DNA from: Scalesia atractyloides
Taxonomy: Eukaryota > Streptophyta > Magnoliopsida > Asterales > Asteraceae
Direction: 5' to 3'
Length of the DNA: 64,000 nt
Assembly (NCBI GenBank): GCA_947069175.1
Contig: CAMTDV010000030.1
Location: 96,372,411-96,436,410, forward strand
Shown here: positions 45,614 to 57,365 of the stretch, piece by piece
Layout of the letters: each line of letters starts with the position of its first letter
Numbering within the stretch: the stretch's first letter is position 1
The notes under the pieces: generated by a model
What the model was told of the DNA's origin: nothing
The model's database searches: none
The model's input: the letters and a program-made list of their open reading frames with translations, nothing else
Translations under genes and position numbers: made by a program

Positions 45614-48600
45614 TTAATCTGTGGAACCCTTCTTCTTTTTAGATTTGGACTTTTTAGCCCTCTTAGATTTCTTATCTTTCTTACGGCCCTTGACATTTCC
45701 ATTTTCATTTTCATCATCATTTTCATCCATCAAATGCTCATAATCCTCAAGACTTGCAAACGGTGACGCGCCAGCCTTCCCTCGGGTCTTCCTCTTCCTT
45801 GACGGCTTAACTTCAAACACGTCATCCTCGTCATCACTTCCATCTTGAGCATCACCGATGCTGACATCATCGTCATCATCATCACCCTCTGCCTCATCTT
45901 CTGAAACATCTGGCGGAAACTCCATTCCTTCATCATCACTAGCATCACCCACCAAATCGTTATCGTCATCGTCAGCGATTTTGTCCAAGTCATCGTAATC
46001 ATAATAACCGTCAGCATCCAGAGCAGTGTTCGTGGAATCCAATATGGCATCAATTTCTTCATTATCACTTTCATCGTCGTCACCCTCATCTCCTATTAAG
46101 TCGAAGTCAGCCGCCTCGTCGTCTGCAGCCTTTTTCTTTTTCTTTTTCGGTTTTTTGGCGGAGTTCATTTTGTTCATGTAAAACCTATGGAACACAACAT
46201 CCTCCGGTGCTACATCCATTTCATCTAACTGAATAATATCCGCACCGATCAACTGCTTGTTCATATCAAGCTGTGTACAAATAGACGATTTAGTTAGATT
46301 GTAATCATTGTCATCAGAAAGATAGTCCAAAACAGAGTAAGAGTAAAGTACGCGGATGGTCCTTGTGGTTTACTAAAAATTTGGATGTGGTCCCTAACTT
46401 TCCAAAAGTACAAAAATGGTCCCTGTGGTATGCACTTAGTAACGCATTTAATCCCCAGCTTTTTTTTCAGAAGTACATGGATGGTCCCTGTGGTTTGCAT
46501 TTTGTAACGCATTTAGTTCCTAACGTGGACATGCTAAAACCTTTAGATTTGTTGGTTGGGGACTAAATGCGTTACAAACTGCAGACCATAGGGACCATCG
46601 GTGTACTTTTGGAAAACTAGGGACCAAATCCAAAACTTCGGTAAACCACAAGAACCATCCTGTGTACTTGCTCAAAAGTAAAGCGGATAAAAGCTGACCT
46701 GTTTGGCGGGTTCAATCTGTGACCCACCATGCCAATTTCTTTCTTTGGGTTTTTTCTCCATGAACTTGTCCAAGAAAGCGACGAGTGAAAGATCGTTTAA
46801 CGGGTTCCCGTTGTAGACAATGTTAGCTCCAGAAAGAATGGTTTTGGCCATAGTGGAAACCGAAGGATGTACATGTGAAGCTAGCACCATCAATTCCCAC
46901 CACCCTGTACGGTCTGCATTGCTGTCGTACACAAATTACCAAAAAAAGAAACCCATAATCAACTGTAATCCCATAAAAACAACTACCAGCATGGTCCTAG
47001 CCTCGGCCCAAAAAAAGCCTATTCCTTATAAGGCCCAGTTCTGAGCAAAGCCCGGTCTTAAGACTAATTAGGCCATAATTTATTGTCCCTTGTTATTTTT
47101 ATACACTTCCCAACTCATTTTTAAATGTAATGTAACTGATAATTGTAAATTTAAAAGCCACTTTAGGTATTTTTCAGAAAGAACATATTTTTATCCCTCA
47201 TAATAATATTCCGAGTAAACTGCCATTTTCGTCCCTAAGGTTTGGCTAGTTTTGCGACTTTCGTCCAAATGTTTGTGTTTCCACATATGGATCCAAAAGA
47301 TTTGAAATCTTGCCATTTTCATCCGGCTCATTAACTTCATTTAATTTTCTCTGTTAAGTCAGGGTATTTTCGTCTTTTTGTTAACTTAAAAAGCAATTCG
47401 GTCTTTTCTTTTTACATAAAGTGTAAAAGACTGAATTGCCGTTTAAGCTAGCAAAAAATAGAAATACCTTTGACTTAACGGAGAAAATGGATGGAGATAA
47501 CGAGTTGGATGAAAATGGCAAGATTTCAAACCTTTTGAATCCAAATGCAAAAAAACAAACCTTTAGACGAAAGTCGCAAAACTGGCCAAACCTCAGTAAC
47601 AAAAATGGCATTTTACTCTTTTAAGAAAGTATATTTATGAAGGATAAAAATATGTTCTTAGTTAATAGTTTGATTTTAAATATCATGTTTCAAAAACAAA
47701 TTTTGGTTACATTGTAAATAAATGTATATTTCATAAAAACATTAAAAACCTGAAAAAAGAAAACAAATTTACGACCAGGCTTTTCCGAGGTATTATGGGC
47801 CTGTCAAGGCCTGATTTGTGTGCATCTATACGTTTAAGTAAATAAAATTACCAATAAATAGGTTCTCTATGGCGAGGGTCATATCCTCCAGGTAATGAAG
47901 ACTTTGCATCTCGTACTCGTGGTTGACTTGCAGTTTGACCAGATTTCATTTGAGATTCCTTACCATCAGGCAAACCACCAAGCCCTAGCAAGTCATCGTC
48001 TTCTTTGTCTGAAAACTCATCATCGGAACTAGGAGCTGGGGACCCACCATCATCCTCTGACGGAACATCATCATCTTCGTTATCATTATCACCGTCATCA
48101 TGATGAACAGCTTCAACAGAACTACCTGCTGCTTTATCTGGTTCTTCAACTATATCTTCAAAATGTTCAATTTCTTCATCAGCCATCTCGTTCTGAAGCA
48201 CCATGTTCCTACATACCACGAGTTAACGAACAAATTAATTTACTATTACAGTCTTGATATTATTAATTTATTAAGCCAAAATATGATAAAAGTGAAGGGC
48301 CTGACCACAGAGGTGGTCTTGCTTTAAGAACTTCGGAAAGAAGAAAGATGCATGCACAAGCGTATTGAGGTGGCTGCTGAAGAGACACCTGTACAATATT
48401 TTGAACAGTAAATACTTGAATGATAAAGTCAAATATACGCGTATAGGGCCATAAACGAACCGAACGCTCAGCAAACAGTTCATGAACCTTCGGCGGAAAG
48501 TTCGTTTATGTTCACTCGTTTAATAAAGAAACATACACGAAACAAGAAATTCCATTCGATAAGTTAAACGAACGAACATGAACTGAGGCTGCGTTCGTTC

Positions 48601-51600
48601 ATTTAGGTTCGTGAACGTTCGGTAATGTGTTCATTTGTGTTCGTTCTTTTGAAGGTTTTTTTATGTTATAATTTATTTTATTGCTTCTAGTTTTTAAAAA
48701 CTTGACCATTTCAATTTTAGTTTGTGTTAAAGCTTGGCAAAGTTCTTAATTTTTGTGTTAATTATGTTTATGATAATTATGTTAGCTAGTTTATTTTTGG
48801 TGAATTGTTCATAATCCATCTGATGTAAAATGTTGATTTTATTTTATTGAATATATAACATGCATTTGTGTTTATTTATCTTCATAAACATCTGTTTGTG
48901 TTTGGTAATTGTTCATGAACATGTTCATTTCCTTAATGAACAAACACGAACAATAAATCTCGTTCGGTAAGTATTCGCGAACCGTTCATGAACATGTTCA
49001 TTCCTTAATAAACGAACGCGAATAAGGACTTGTTCATGTTTGTTCGGTTCATTTACAGGCCATACGTGTATGTGTACGTGAATTGTCGGCATTTAGTCCA
49101 TTTAGATAAATAATTGACTGAATAGAAGGAATTACATATCATGTTGGTATTTACCTGCAACAAACGTTTTGCAAATGCGGCCACCCTCTTTAGATTAAGG
49201 TCGTTTTTCATAGCTCGTAAAAGAAGACCAATGAACAGTTCTTCCTAAAGAGATTTGTACGCGTAATAATCAGGTAAATATTTGTGATATTCATGATAAT
49301 AGCATACTAAAATAGGATTTCAAACAACCAAACAAGGTCATTTAAGTTATTTACCTTGGAAGTGTTCATTGCAGAAGGAAGTAAGAGTTTGGAATATAAA
49401 GCACGATAAAACCGATCACTAACAACCTGATTTTTTGACGAGATTTTCTCAAGAAGCATTAATGCTTGAACTCCAACATTAAAGTTCTTTGAATGAACCT
49501 GCAGTTAAACAAGTAAAAGTGTATTCCAACAAAAGTTAACACCCAAAAAGAAAAAGAAAATTCAAATATATTTATGAATTACGATATTACCAGCTGAAAC
49601 AGCATTGGAGTCTGAGCTTCAACGATGTCATCTGCTTCATTGCTTGAGACATAAGGGAAAGCCCTATTGACCCCCTGTAAATAAAGAAAAGAAGTTCTTA
49701 AAGCATGTTGAAAGGCTATAAATAGTGTCATGTGATATTTGCAACATATACTAACCGTTAAAAGAGCTGATAACAAACGTGAATCCATTTCAATATGAGA
49801 ATCTGCATCAGTTTTAACATCTTTGTCTTTGGAAGAACTAAAAGGTTTTTTATAGTCTTCTTTGTTCTTTTTCTGCTTATTAGGTCCACCAGCTTCAGAG
49901 ATAAGCAACTGAAACAATAAAAATTTTAAAAGCTTACCATTATTATTTATTACTAATTACATACAGTCAAAGGTAAAAAATATTGTTCGAAATCTAATGT
50001 ATTTCACACATTACCTTAAATAAAGCAAAATACACCTCCACTAACCGTTTTGCCACTTTTGCCCCATCACCATTATGACTTAGGCGAACCTGGCTTAAAA
50101 AATTAACCTGTTCATAATAAACAGCTTGCATCAGATGCTAAACTAATGATTAAGAAATTAACTGTAAGTGTTTGTAGCATACAGCATGGTACTTGGCTCG
50201 CATCACCAAATGAGGTCTGAAAAGAAAATTATCAACTTCATCGATCACAACCGCCTGTAAAAGTTCAAATATATTAGCAAGAATAAGAATTGCAATTTTT
50301 ATAATATAAAAAATTGGATACTAAAGTGCTTAGACTACTTAATAAATAGTACACCTTCATATTTGGATGATCTGACAAAAGCTTTGACAATAAATAATCA
50401 GCATTAGACGCAGCCTTATTTTCAGGATCCCCTAGCTGCAAGCAAGAATTAAATTAACAAAAGTCATTTATAATTGTTTTCTTTATATAATGAGATGTTA
50501 ATATAAACACCAATAAACCTTATTCACAAGTGCAGAGAGCAATCTGCGTTCTTGTTCTGACTTGCTCTTCAGCAATGCATAAATAGTCTGCAAGCATTAT
50601 AAAAAAAATCTTACATTACTGAAAGTTTGTGTGCATATAGATTATGACATATAAACATACATAAAGGTAAGTGAACCTTTAGCGCTTTATCCTTAAGTGT
50701 AGACAGTACATCTTTAGAAGCTTCTTCAAGTGCAAATATATAGCGTTCGTATCTGCATTCAAACACGATCAAACTAATTATATAAATATATTGAGTTACT
50801 TCAGTTTTCTTCTTTGGTTTGTTTACTTTCAACTGTTGTGACTTGGGAGTGAGAATTATCTACGAATGTAACTTAGTACATGTGTTCTGTAACATAGTAT
50901 AATGTACCTTTGTTTTAGGCATTCCTCCCAGTGCCAAAATAATAGAAGTGAATTGCCATCCTTTGAATCGGGAAGATGATTCAGAGGTTGCTGAAAAAGT
51001 GTCCTCAACTTACGATCAGGTAATAAACTGATAAAAACAAAAGGCATTAATTAGTTAAAAGTTCAGAACAGGGATATTAAGGTTATAATCTCACATTAAT
51101 TCACAAATAATACAATGACAACTTCTGAAAGAACCATCTCAGAACTGCATGTGTCGAATAACCAAACTGATCAGGAAACCGAAGGTATAGTTATAATTTT
51201 TTGTATAACAAACTTCTATGGTTCAGTTATGGTCATGTGTGTATAAACGGCCAAATTAGCCGAAAAGTCACTAAAACTCGACTTTCAAAAGTTCAAATAT
51301 TTAATTTTTACGGTAACGAATTATGTCCAAGAATACTAGTTACACCTATGTCCAAAACAGATAGTTATACGATGGTTAACAGAATCAACCAAGCCAAACA
51401 TATAGAAAAATATAAAAACTCTCAGCTCATCCCTAACAAATCATGAAATAGACGAATAAATATATCGTTCACTGGATAAAAAAATTCAGAAAGTAGCTGC
51501 CAACCTTGATATAAACATCTCTTTCAACGCCTCAAACCCCGTAAACGCATACCGCTTCCCAACTTTCGACGTCACCATACCTGCAATTCACATTGTTAAC

Positions 51601-52360
51601 AACTATGAGTACATATTCAACACTTAACATCAACACTCAGGTCTACTATTCTCCTAAATTATGATCACTAAACAAAATGTACCTAAAAGTGAATCAATCG
51701 ACTTAATATTCGCAATCGGATTATCCCCAACCAAAACCGAATGCGCCGACACCTTATCCGTCACCGTACCCGACCTCTGCGTAGCCAACACCATCTTAAT
51801 ATCCCCACTCTGTCCCCTACTCATCTCATAATCCTGCACATACTGAGCCAACAACCTCTCAGCAACCTCCTTCTTCTTCTCCACCAAACTCCTCCACACT
51901 TCAACATCCTTAAACTCCGCCTTCTTCCGATTCGCACCCCTTCCAATCAGCTTCTCCTCTAACTCCACCGCATCCTCATACCACACCCCTAACGTACTCG
52001 CCTTCATCAACGGCAGCTTCGGCAGATGCTTGAATTTATCGAATAGTTTTGAATTGTCGACGGTTAGTTGCGGTTGAACCCTAGGTTTTAATACAGGCGG
52101 TGACGTTACTTTTTGTTGTTATTGTTGGTGTTGGTGGTGGTAGTGGTGTTTTGGATGTTTGAATCGGTGGATTTGGATTCGTGTTTAGGAGGTTTGGTGA
52201 CAGTGCGAGGTTTGCGGAAATCGGAGTCGTTGAAGCCGGAGGAAGGGGCGGAGGAAGAGAGGCCGAGGGAAGAAGCGAAGTTAGCGATTTCGGATTGGAG
52301 GTCGCTGGTGTCGGCGGTAGACGGTGGTGGTGGTTTCTTCTTTTGCTTTGTGGTCGCCAT
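45614..52360 (-). CDS. SWA2: NOC1/Mak21-family ribosome biogenesis protein (SWA2-like), 16 exons
   Basis: Homologue of yeast Noc1 and Arabidopsis SLOW WALKER2, nucleolar factors for 60S subunit maturation and export. Exons, in order: 51683-52360, 51505-51580, 50908-51027, 50677-50752, 50519-50587, 50355-50435, 50183-50254, 50015-50107, 49756-49908, 49591-49674, 49355-49498, 49155-49244, 48306-48388, 47852-48208, 46699-46921, 45614-46270; about 1018 residues. Conserved blocks: SRGQSGDIKM, LPDRKLRTLFQQPLNHLP, the CBF/Mak21 region around NRAFPYVSSNEADD and YDPRHREP, VYNGNPLNDLSL, and a C-terminus of acidic Asp/Glu runs ending in a Lys/Ser-rich tail that looks like a nucleolar signal. Exon 1 needs one extra A in the run 52110-52114 (written as T) to stay in frame. 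Otherwise it is intact, with GT-AG introns. Four introns carry MITEs. Confidence 0.9.
46341..46673. mobile_element. Foldback MITE in SWA2-like intron 15
   Basis: GAGTAAAGTACGCGGATGGT and the inverse of ACCATCCTGTGTACTTGCTC form the ends. GGTCCCTGTGG words are repeated inside. No target duplication was fixed. Confidence 0.7.
47213..47618. mobile_element. Second copy of the GAGTAAAATG MITE, SWA2-like intron 14
   Basis: Ends GAGTAAACTGCCATTTTCGT and AAAAATGGCATTTTACTC. The arms match the copy at 35001-35430 throughout (CCACATATGGATCC, AGATTTGAAATCTTGCC). Confidence 0.75.
48444..49062. mobile_element. hAT-type non-autonomous element in SWA2-like intron 12
   Basis: Ends TAGGGCCATAAACGAACCGA and TCGGTTCATTTACAGGCCA. 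Flanks TACGCGTA (48436-48443) and TACGTGTA (49063-49070) differ at one base. The interior carries the CGAACATGAAC words also seen at 27777 and 52495. Confidence 0.78.
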
Positions 52361-52494
52361 TTTTTCCGGCGAACTGGTGGTGGTGATGGTGGAGGAGGAG
52401 GAGGCAGTTGCAGCGGAAACCCCTTTAAGGTTTGTTTTTAGGGTTTTAGGCCGTTGAAGTTAAGCCCTCGTAAGTATCTTTTATTATTTTTTCA

Positions 52495-53279
52495 TAGGCA
52501 TGTAAATGAACCGAACGAACACGAATATAGATATGTTTGTGTTCGTTCATTAACTTTAACCGGACACGAACACGAACATATAATCGAACATATTTTTTTG
52601 TTCGTGTTTGTTTACTAAGAAATGGGGCATGTTCGTGTTCATTTATGTTCGTTCGTTTAAGGCCTAAACGAACAGTTCACGAACATAGACAAACACAAAC
52701 GAACATAAACAAAAAAATTAACTGAACATATTTGAATAAACATAAACAAACATGATTTAACAAACATAAACGAACACAAATGAATGTAACTGAACAAATA
52801 TAAACAAAGATAATTTAACATTACTGAACATAAACAAACAAGTCTAATATATTACTGTTCATCCGAAAACACATTTAAATTACGGTTCATATATACTAAA
52901 ATTAAGTAGTTTTTTATATAAATATAAGTGATCAGTTACAATCTAAGAAAAAATTTCAAATTTTATTTTTATTATTAGAAAACTCAATTACTAGTTAGTT
53001 ATATTTATATAAGTGGTTAGAAAACTCATTTTTAGTAATATTTATGTATTACTAAAATTTAAAGGAACATAAACGAACGTAAATAAACAAACATAAATGA
53101 ACGAACGTTCACAAACATAAATGAACGAACACAAGGTGTGTTCATGTTCGTTCATGTAATTAAACGAACAAAAATGTGTGTTCGTGTTCGTTCGTTTATT
53201 AAATAAACGAACATAAACGAACTTCCCGCCGAACAAGTTCACGAACAGTTCATGAACGTTCGGTTTGTTTACAGGCCTA
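52495..53279. mobile_element. hAT-type non-autonomous element, 785 bp
   Basis: Ends TAGGCATGTAAATGAACCGA and TCGGTTTGTTTACAGGCCTA. Flanks TTTTTTCA (52487-52494) and ATTTTTCA (53280-53287) match at 7 of 8. It is AT-rich in the middle and rich in GAACGAACAC words at both ends. It lies about 135 bp upstream of the SWA2-like start codon. Confidence 0.78.
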
Positions 53280-53302
53280 ATTTTTCATAATCTTTTTGTC
53301 AC

Positions 53303-53945
53303 TAGGGCTGTTCAAAAAGCTCGGAGCTTGGAGTTCGCTCGGATTTAGCTTGGAAAAAGCTAGCTCAATATGGCTCGGTTTCAAAGTGAGCCGAGCCAGC
53401 TCGGTTCGGTTAGAAAGTGACCCTAGCTCGGCTCGGCTCGTAATGAGCCGAGTTGGCTCGGTTTGGCTTGCTTTGTAGCTCGGCTCGGTTTAGCTCGGAT
53501 TATTTTACTTATAATAAATTTTAATTTTATATATATTATAATATATTACAAGAAAACTGATTACTATTTACATGTATATAGGTTTGTAATCTAATATCCA
53601 TGACATATTTGAAGGTTGATTACCATACTAATAGACTAATATTGTATTTCATTGAAACTAAAATTTATTTTGCGTTTTTTAACTTAATTTTGGTTTGTAA
53701 TGTGTTAGGTTGAACTTGTTTTGAATATATTCTTTTAAAGTATTGAATAATATTTTAGGCTACCGAAATTTAAGAGGTATATATTAATTTTTCTATGAAA
53801 TCGAGTCAAACCAAGCTGAGCCGAGCTAGCTCGGTTTAAAACCAAGCCGAGCCCGAGCTTAGATTTTCAGCTCAGTTTCAAATCCAAGCCGAGCCGAGCC
53901 CGAGCTTGGCCTGGCTTGACTCGGCTCGGCTCATGAACAGCCCTA
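53303..53945. mobile_element. hAT-type non-autonomous element, 643 bp, GCTCGGCTCG-rich ends
   Basis: Perfect 12-bp ends TAGGGCTGTTCA / TGAACAGCCCTA and perfect 8-bp TTTGTCAC duplications (53295-53302 and 53946-53953). Subterminal regions consist of CTCGGCTCGG-type words in opposite orientation at the two ends. Confidence 0.88.
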
Positions 53946-53953
53946 TTTGTCAC

Positions 53954-55420
53954 TGTATTAAAATTTTATATTTTCATACACAGTGATAGAATTTATTTTT
54001 TCATACGTGAGACATAAACGGTGCTTTATCGTTAACTCGTACGGTGTAGAATAATGACCTCTTAATTATATTTAAAAAAAAAAGAAAAATAATAAAAAAC
54101 AAAATCCGATTGTTTGATGGGTGTGGGGGGTTCTCCTTGTAACCACCCCTTGCGTGAGAATAAGAACCTGTTTTAAGGATAATAAGTGTGTGTATTAAGT
54201 GAGAGAGTAAGAGACTGAACCTTAAACCTGAAGGTAGAGTCTTCTATTATAGCCGAAGAGAGTAACGAAGGAGATGGCCTGATGGGCCTTGGGCTCGACG
54301 TCGACATCAAGGAATATTTCATTTGTCCCCTTGGACACAACCGTTAGCGTCTGCATGCGAATGGGAAGATGGCGCACGCTGGTTAGATCCACGTGGTCTG
54401 GCAGTTGTCCTTCTTGTCTAGTCTGTCATCAGCGGTTAATGAAGATCATGGAGCAATGGTTGTCGCACGGTGATTGGTGACACGTCACTCTCTTTTTGTA
54501 CTTTTTGTCTCCTACACGATTGTTCATCGTGAGGCTCTGCTAGACACAGCCTGGCGTGCGCCCATTGGTCGCATGCTCTGACATTTGTGTTGTTTGTGCT
54601 ATGCCTCACTGGCATGTTCAGACTTGCGCCGATGAGGCTTGCGCCATAGGACTTGCGCGATTCTGTTGAAAATGACTATATCAAATACGTTTTACTTGGG
54701 TATGGTACTCTACGTGCCACCCATGCTTGTAGTTGCGTATGTCGGCGCAGGATTTGCGACCATACCTCTTTAAAAAATGATATTCTAATCATCCACATGT
54801 GTCTTGTATCAATAGTCTGCTACATAAAACCACATGACACAAAGACTTAGATTGTAAGTATCTTCAGCATGCTAAACGAATACAAGGATTGTAAGTATCC
54901 AAAACATTAACTAATTCAAGGACTGAAGAAGCGAAGTTGGCTACTTCTAATGGGAGGTTTATGTCGTTGTCAGTGGATAGTGGTGGCAGTTTGTTTTTAG
55001 GGTTTGAAATCGCGATTATATCCGGCGATCAGTGGTTCTGCTGGAGGAGGTAGTATAAGAAACCCCTTTATGGTTTGTTTTTAGAGTTTTAGGTTGATTA
55101 TATTTAAACTTCTTAAAATAACTTTATTTTTAAAAACCTTTTTTTTACTTATAAACCTTTTTTTAGAGTTTTAGGTTGATTAAAGTTAAAAAAAAAAAAC
55201 AAGTTCCCCACGGCTATGGGTTGAGTTTGGTATTGCCACCATCATTTAGATTCACTCTCCGGGGCTTGAGCCTCACTTATCGCATTGGTTGGTTTTATTT
55301 ATTGTTGTTTTGTTGTGATTCAGTGTTTGTTGTGATTATTGGTTGTGATTGTCTCATTAACACATTATTTGCATGTTAATCTTTGAAAATAATAACACAA
55401 ATTATTTTAATTTAAACTTA
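53954..55420. other. Gene-free stretch with LTR-like remnant
   Basis: No gene recognised. 54112-54265 (GGGGGGTTCTCCTTGTAACC, GCGTGAGAATAAG) resembles 60765-60920 and is probably an old fragment of the same retroelement LTR. 54960-55165 contains a loosely repeated TTTTTAGAGTTTTAGGTTGA word. Confidence 0.4.
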
Positions 55421-55535
55421 GATTTACTCACCAACTTCTTTTAGTTAACTCAAAATATTTTACGCACGGTACAGGAACAAGGTTTGATGATGCATGGATG
55501 AAGACACTTAGGATTGCCTTAGACAAAATAAACGG
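55421..55535 (+). repeat. Relic related to the family-A LTR 3' part
   Basis: ACTCACCAACTTC, then AACTCAAAATATTTTACGCAC, GGTACAGG and GACACTTAGGATTGCCTTAG follow in the same order as the family-A LTR words CACTCGCCAACTT, TTGACCCAAAA, CATGATACAGG and CACATAGGA. Old and degenerate. Confidence 0.45.
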
Positions 55536-56724
55536 ATTTATGTTATGAATTTTCTTTGAATTATTTGGACTTGTATATGTCTAATGTGATAGTTTTAATT
55601 ATGACATGACCGTTTTGTTTGACTGAACATGACCTTAAGAATACGGGCGGTGCGTTAATCCTATAGCGTTATACATGTTAAGGGAAGCTTAATATTCTAG
55701 CATATATGAGTTTCCAGCATAAAGTATTAAGCATGTAAAACACATTGTTTGATTGTGTTAAAGCATGATTGTATATGTTTGTGTGAGTTTGATAAAGTAA
55801 AAGTATTGTACCCAAAAGTGACGAAAAGTAAAAGGGGTGATGTAAACTCACAGTTTTGCAAAGCTTTCCGATTAACCGAGAGCTTGGCGAGCGTTGAGAG
55901 TAGAACACCGAAGTTACCCTATACGGGGAAACGAATGTGTATGAGTATTCGCAATTGGTGGAAAGTTCGAATCCATAATAACTAATAAAAGTTTATATGT
56001 ACACGAAAATATATCTAGTCTAAATACTCATTTGGACACTAAGTTTTCATGGGTCCTAACGTGGCCATTAGAATCACAAACGAGGAGTCTAGAATTAAGA
56101 TAGTATAACCTAAGTCCTTGACATCTAACCATAAACCGGTTAGTATCAAGAATTCGGTTAAATATATATATATTGTATAGTATATAACTAGTTTATGGTC
56201 CCATGTGTTACACGGGTTGATTAATGAAAACGATATAATTTATAAATACTTATTATTTTTAATCTACTCTTTGATAGTTATGATTGAACATACATGATAA
56301 ATTCATAAGTTGTCATTAATAACACCTCCTAAAATTATAAAATAAAAAACGAAGTAATCAAATTTCACACCAACAAAACTTGGGAAAAGTTGAATTAAAT
56401 AAAGGAATACTAAAGTTTTTTCGGCGATCGGAGACTAACAACGTTAGGGTTTTGTTAGTCAGGGTCCATTGGAGGCCAATATGTTAATAGTTGGGACAAC
56501 CAATGGTTATTTTTTAAGTTGGGACTGTTAACGGCTAACGACGAATAGTTGGGATTATTGAAATCCAATATTTCTTAAAGAAATATGCAACTATTTTGAT
56601 TCTTTTTTACTCACTTTTACTACTTTGTGTGCGTTACTTATTGAAAGGAAAATTCATGGTATCAATACATGCATCTGAACCCGATGGAAAATGTCCCTAT
56701 TTTATTTCTTTTATTATATAACCA
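55536..56724. other. Gene-free stretch
   Basis: I see nothing recognisable apart from short AT runs (TATATATATATTG near 56165) and a word TGTGTTACACGGGTTG near 56205 that anticipates the minisatellite to the right. Confidence 0.4.
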
Positions 56725-57365
56725 CGTGTATTGTACGGGTTGAATAAATGTAATTTTATATACCAAATAATAAAAAAATTATATCTTTAAAAACCCTATG
56801 TATTATACACGTTGAATAGATGTAATTTATATACCAAACAATAAAAAATTATATCTTTAAAAACCCTATGTATTATACAAGTTGAATAAATATAATTTTC
56901 TATATTAAATAATTAAAAAGTTATATCATTAAAAAAACCCTGTGTATTGTACATGTTGAATAAATATAATTTTATATACCAAATAATAAAAATGTTATCT
57001 CTTTAAAAACAACATGTATTACAGGGATTGAATAAATATAATTTTGTATAGCAAATAATAATAATAAAATATATCTTTGAAAAGCCTTGTGTATTACACG
57101 GGTTGAATAAATGTAATTTTATATATTAAATAATAAAAAAAGTTATATCTTTAAGAATCACGTGTATTGTACAGGTTGAATAAATGAAATTTTATATATC
57201 AAAAAATAAAAAAAAGTTACATCTTTAAAAACCCTGTGTCTTGCACGGTTTGAATAAGTGTAATTTCATATACTAGATAATAAAAAAAATATTTATAAAA
57301 AAACCCTATGCATTGCAATTTTTGAATAAATTTAATTTTATATATTAAATAATAAAATGGATAAA
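56725..57365 (+). repeat. Minisatellite, about nine units of 70-75 bp
   Basis: Each unit has GTGTATT(G)TACAGGGTTGAATAAAT-like, TAATTTTATAT, CAAATAATAAAAA and TTATATCTTTAAAAACC words in the same order. Units start near 56726, 56801, 56872, 56940, 57011, 57085, 57160, 57233 and 57306. Divergence among units is moderate. Confidence 0.8.

Noticed and set aside
45730..46089. Met/Thr-rich ORF in the acidic exon of the SWA2-like gene
   Set aside because: Overlapping frame of the GAT/GAA repeats coding the acidic tail; no independent support.
51201..51446. 81-codon plus ORF
   Set aside because: Lies in an intron of the minus-strand SWA2-like gene, with no similarity I recognise and no splice context.
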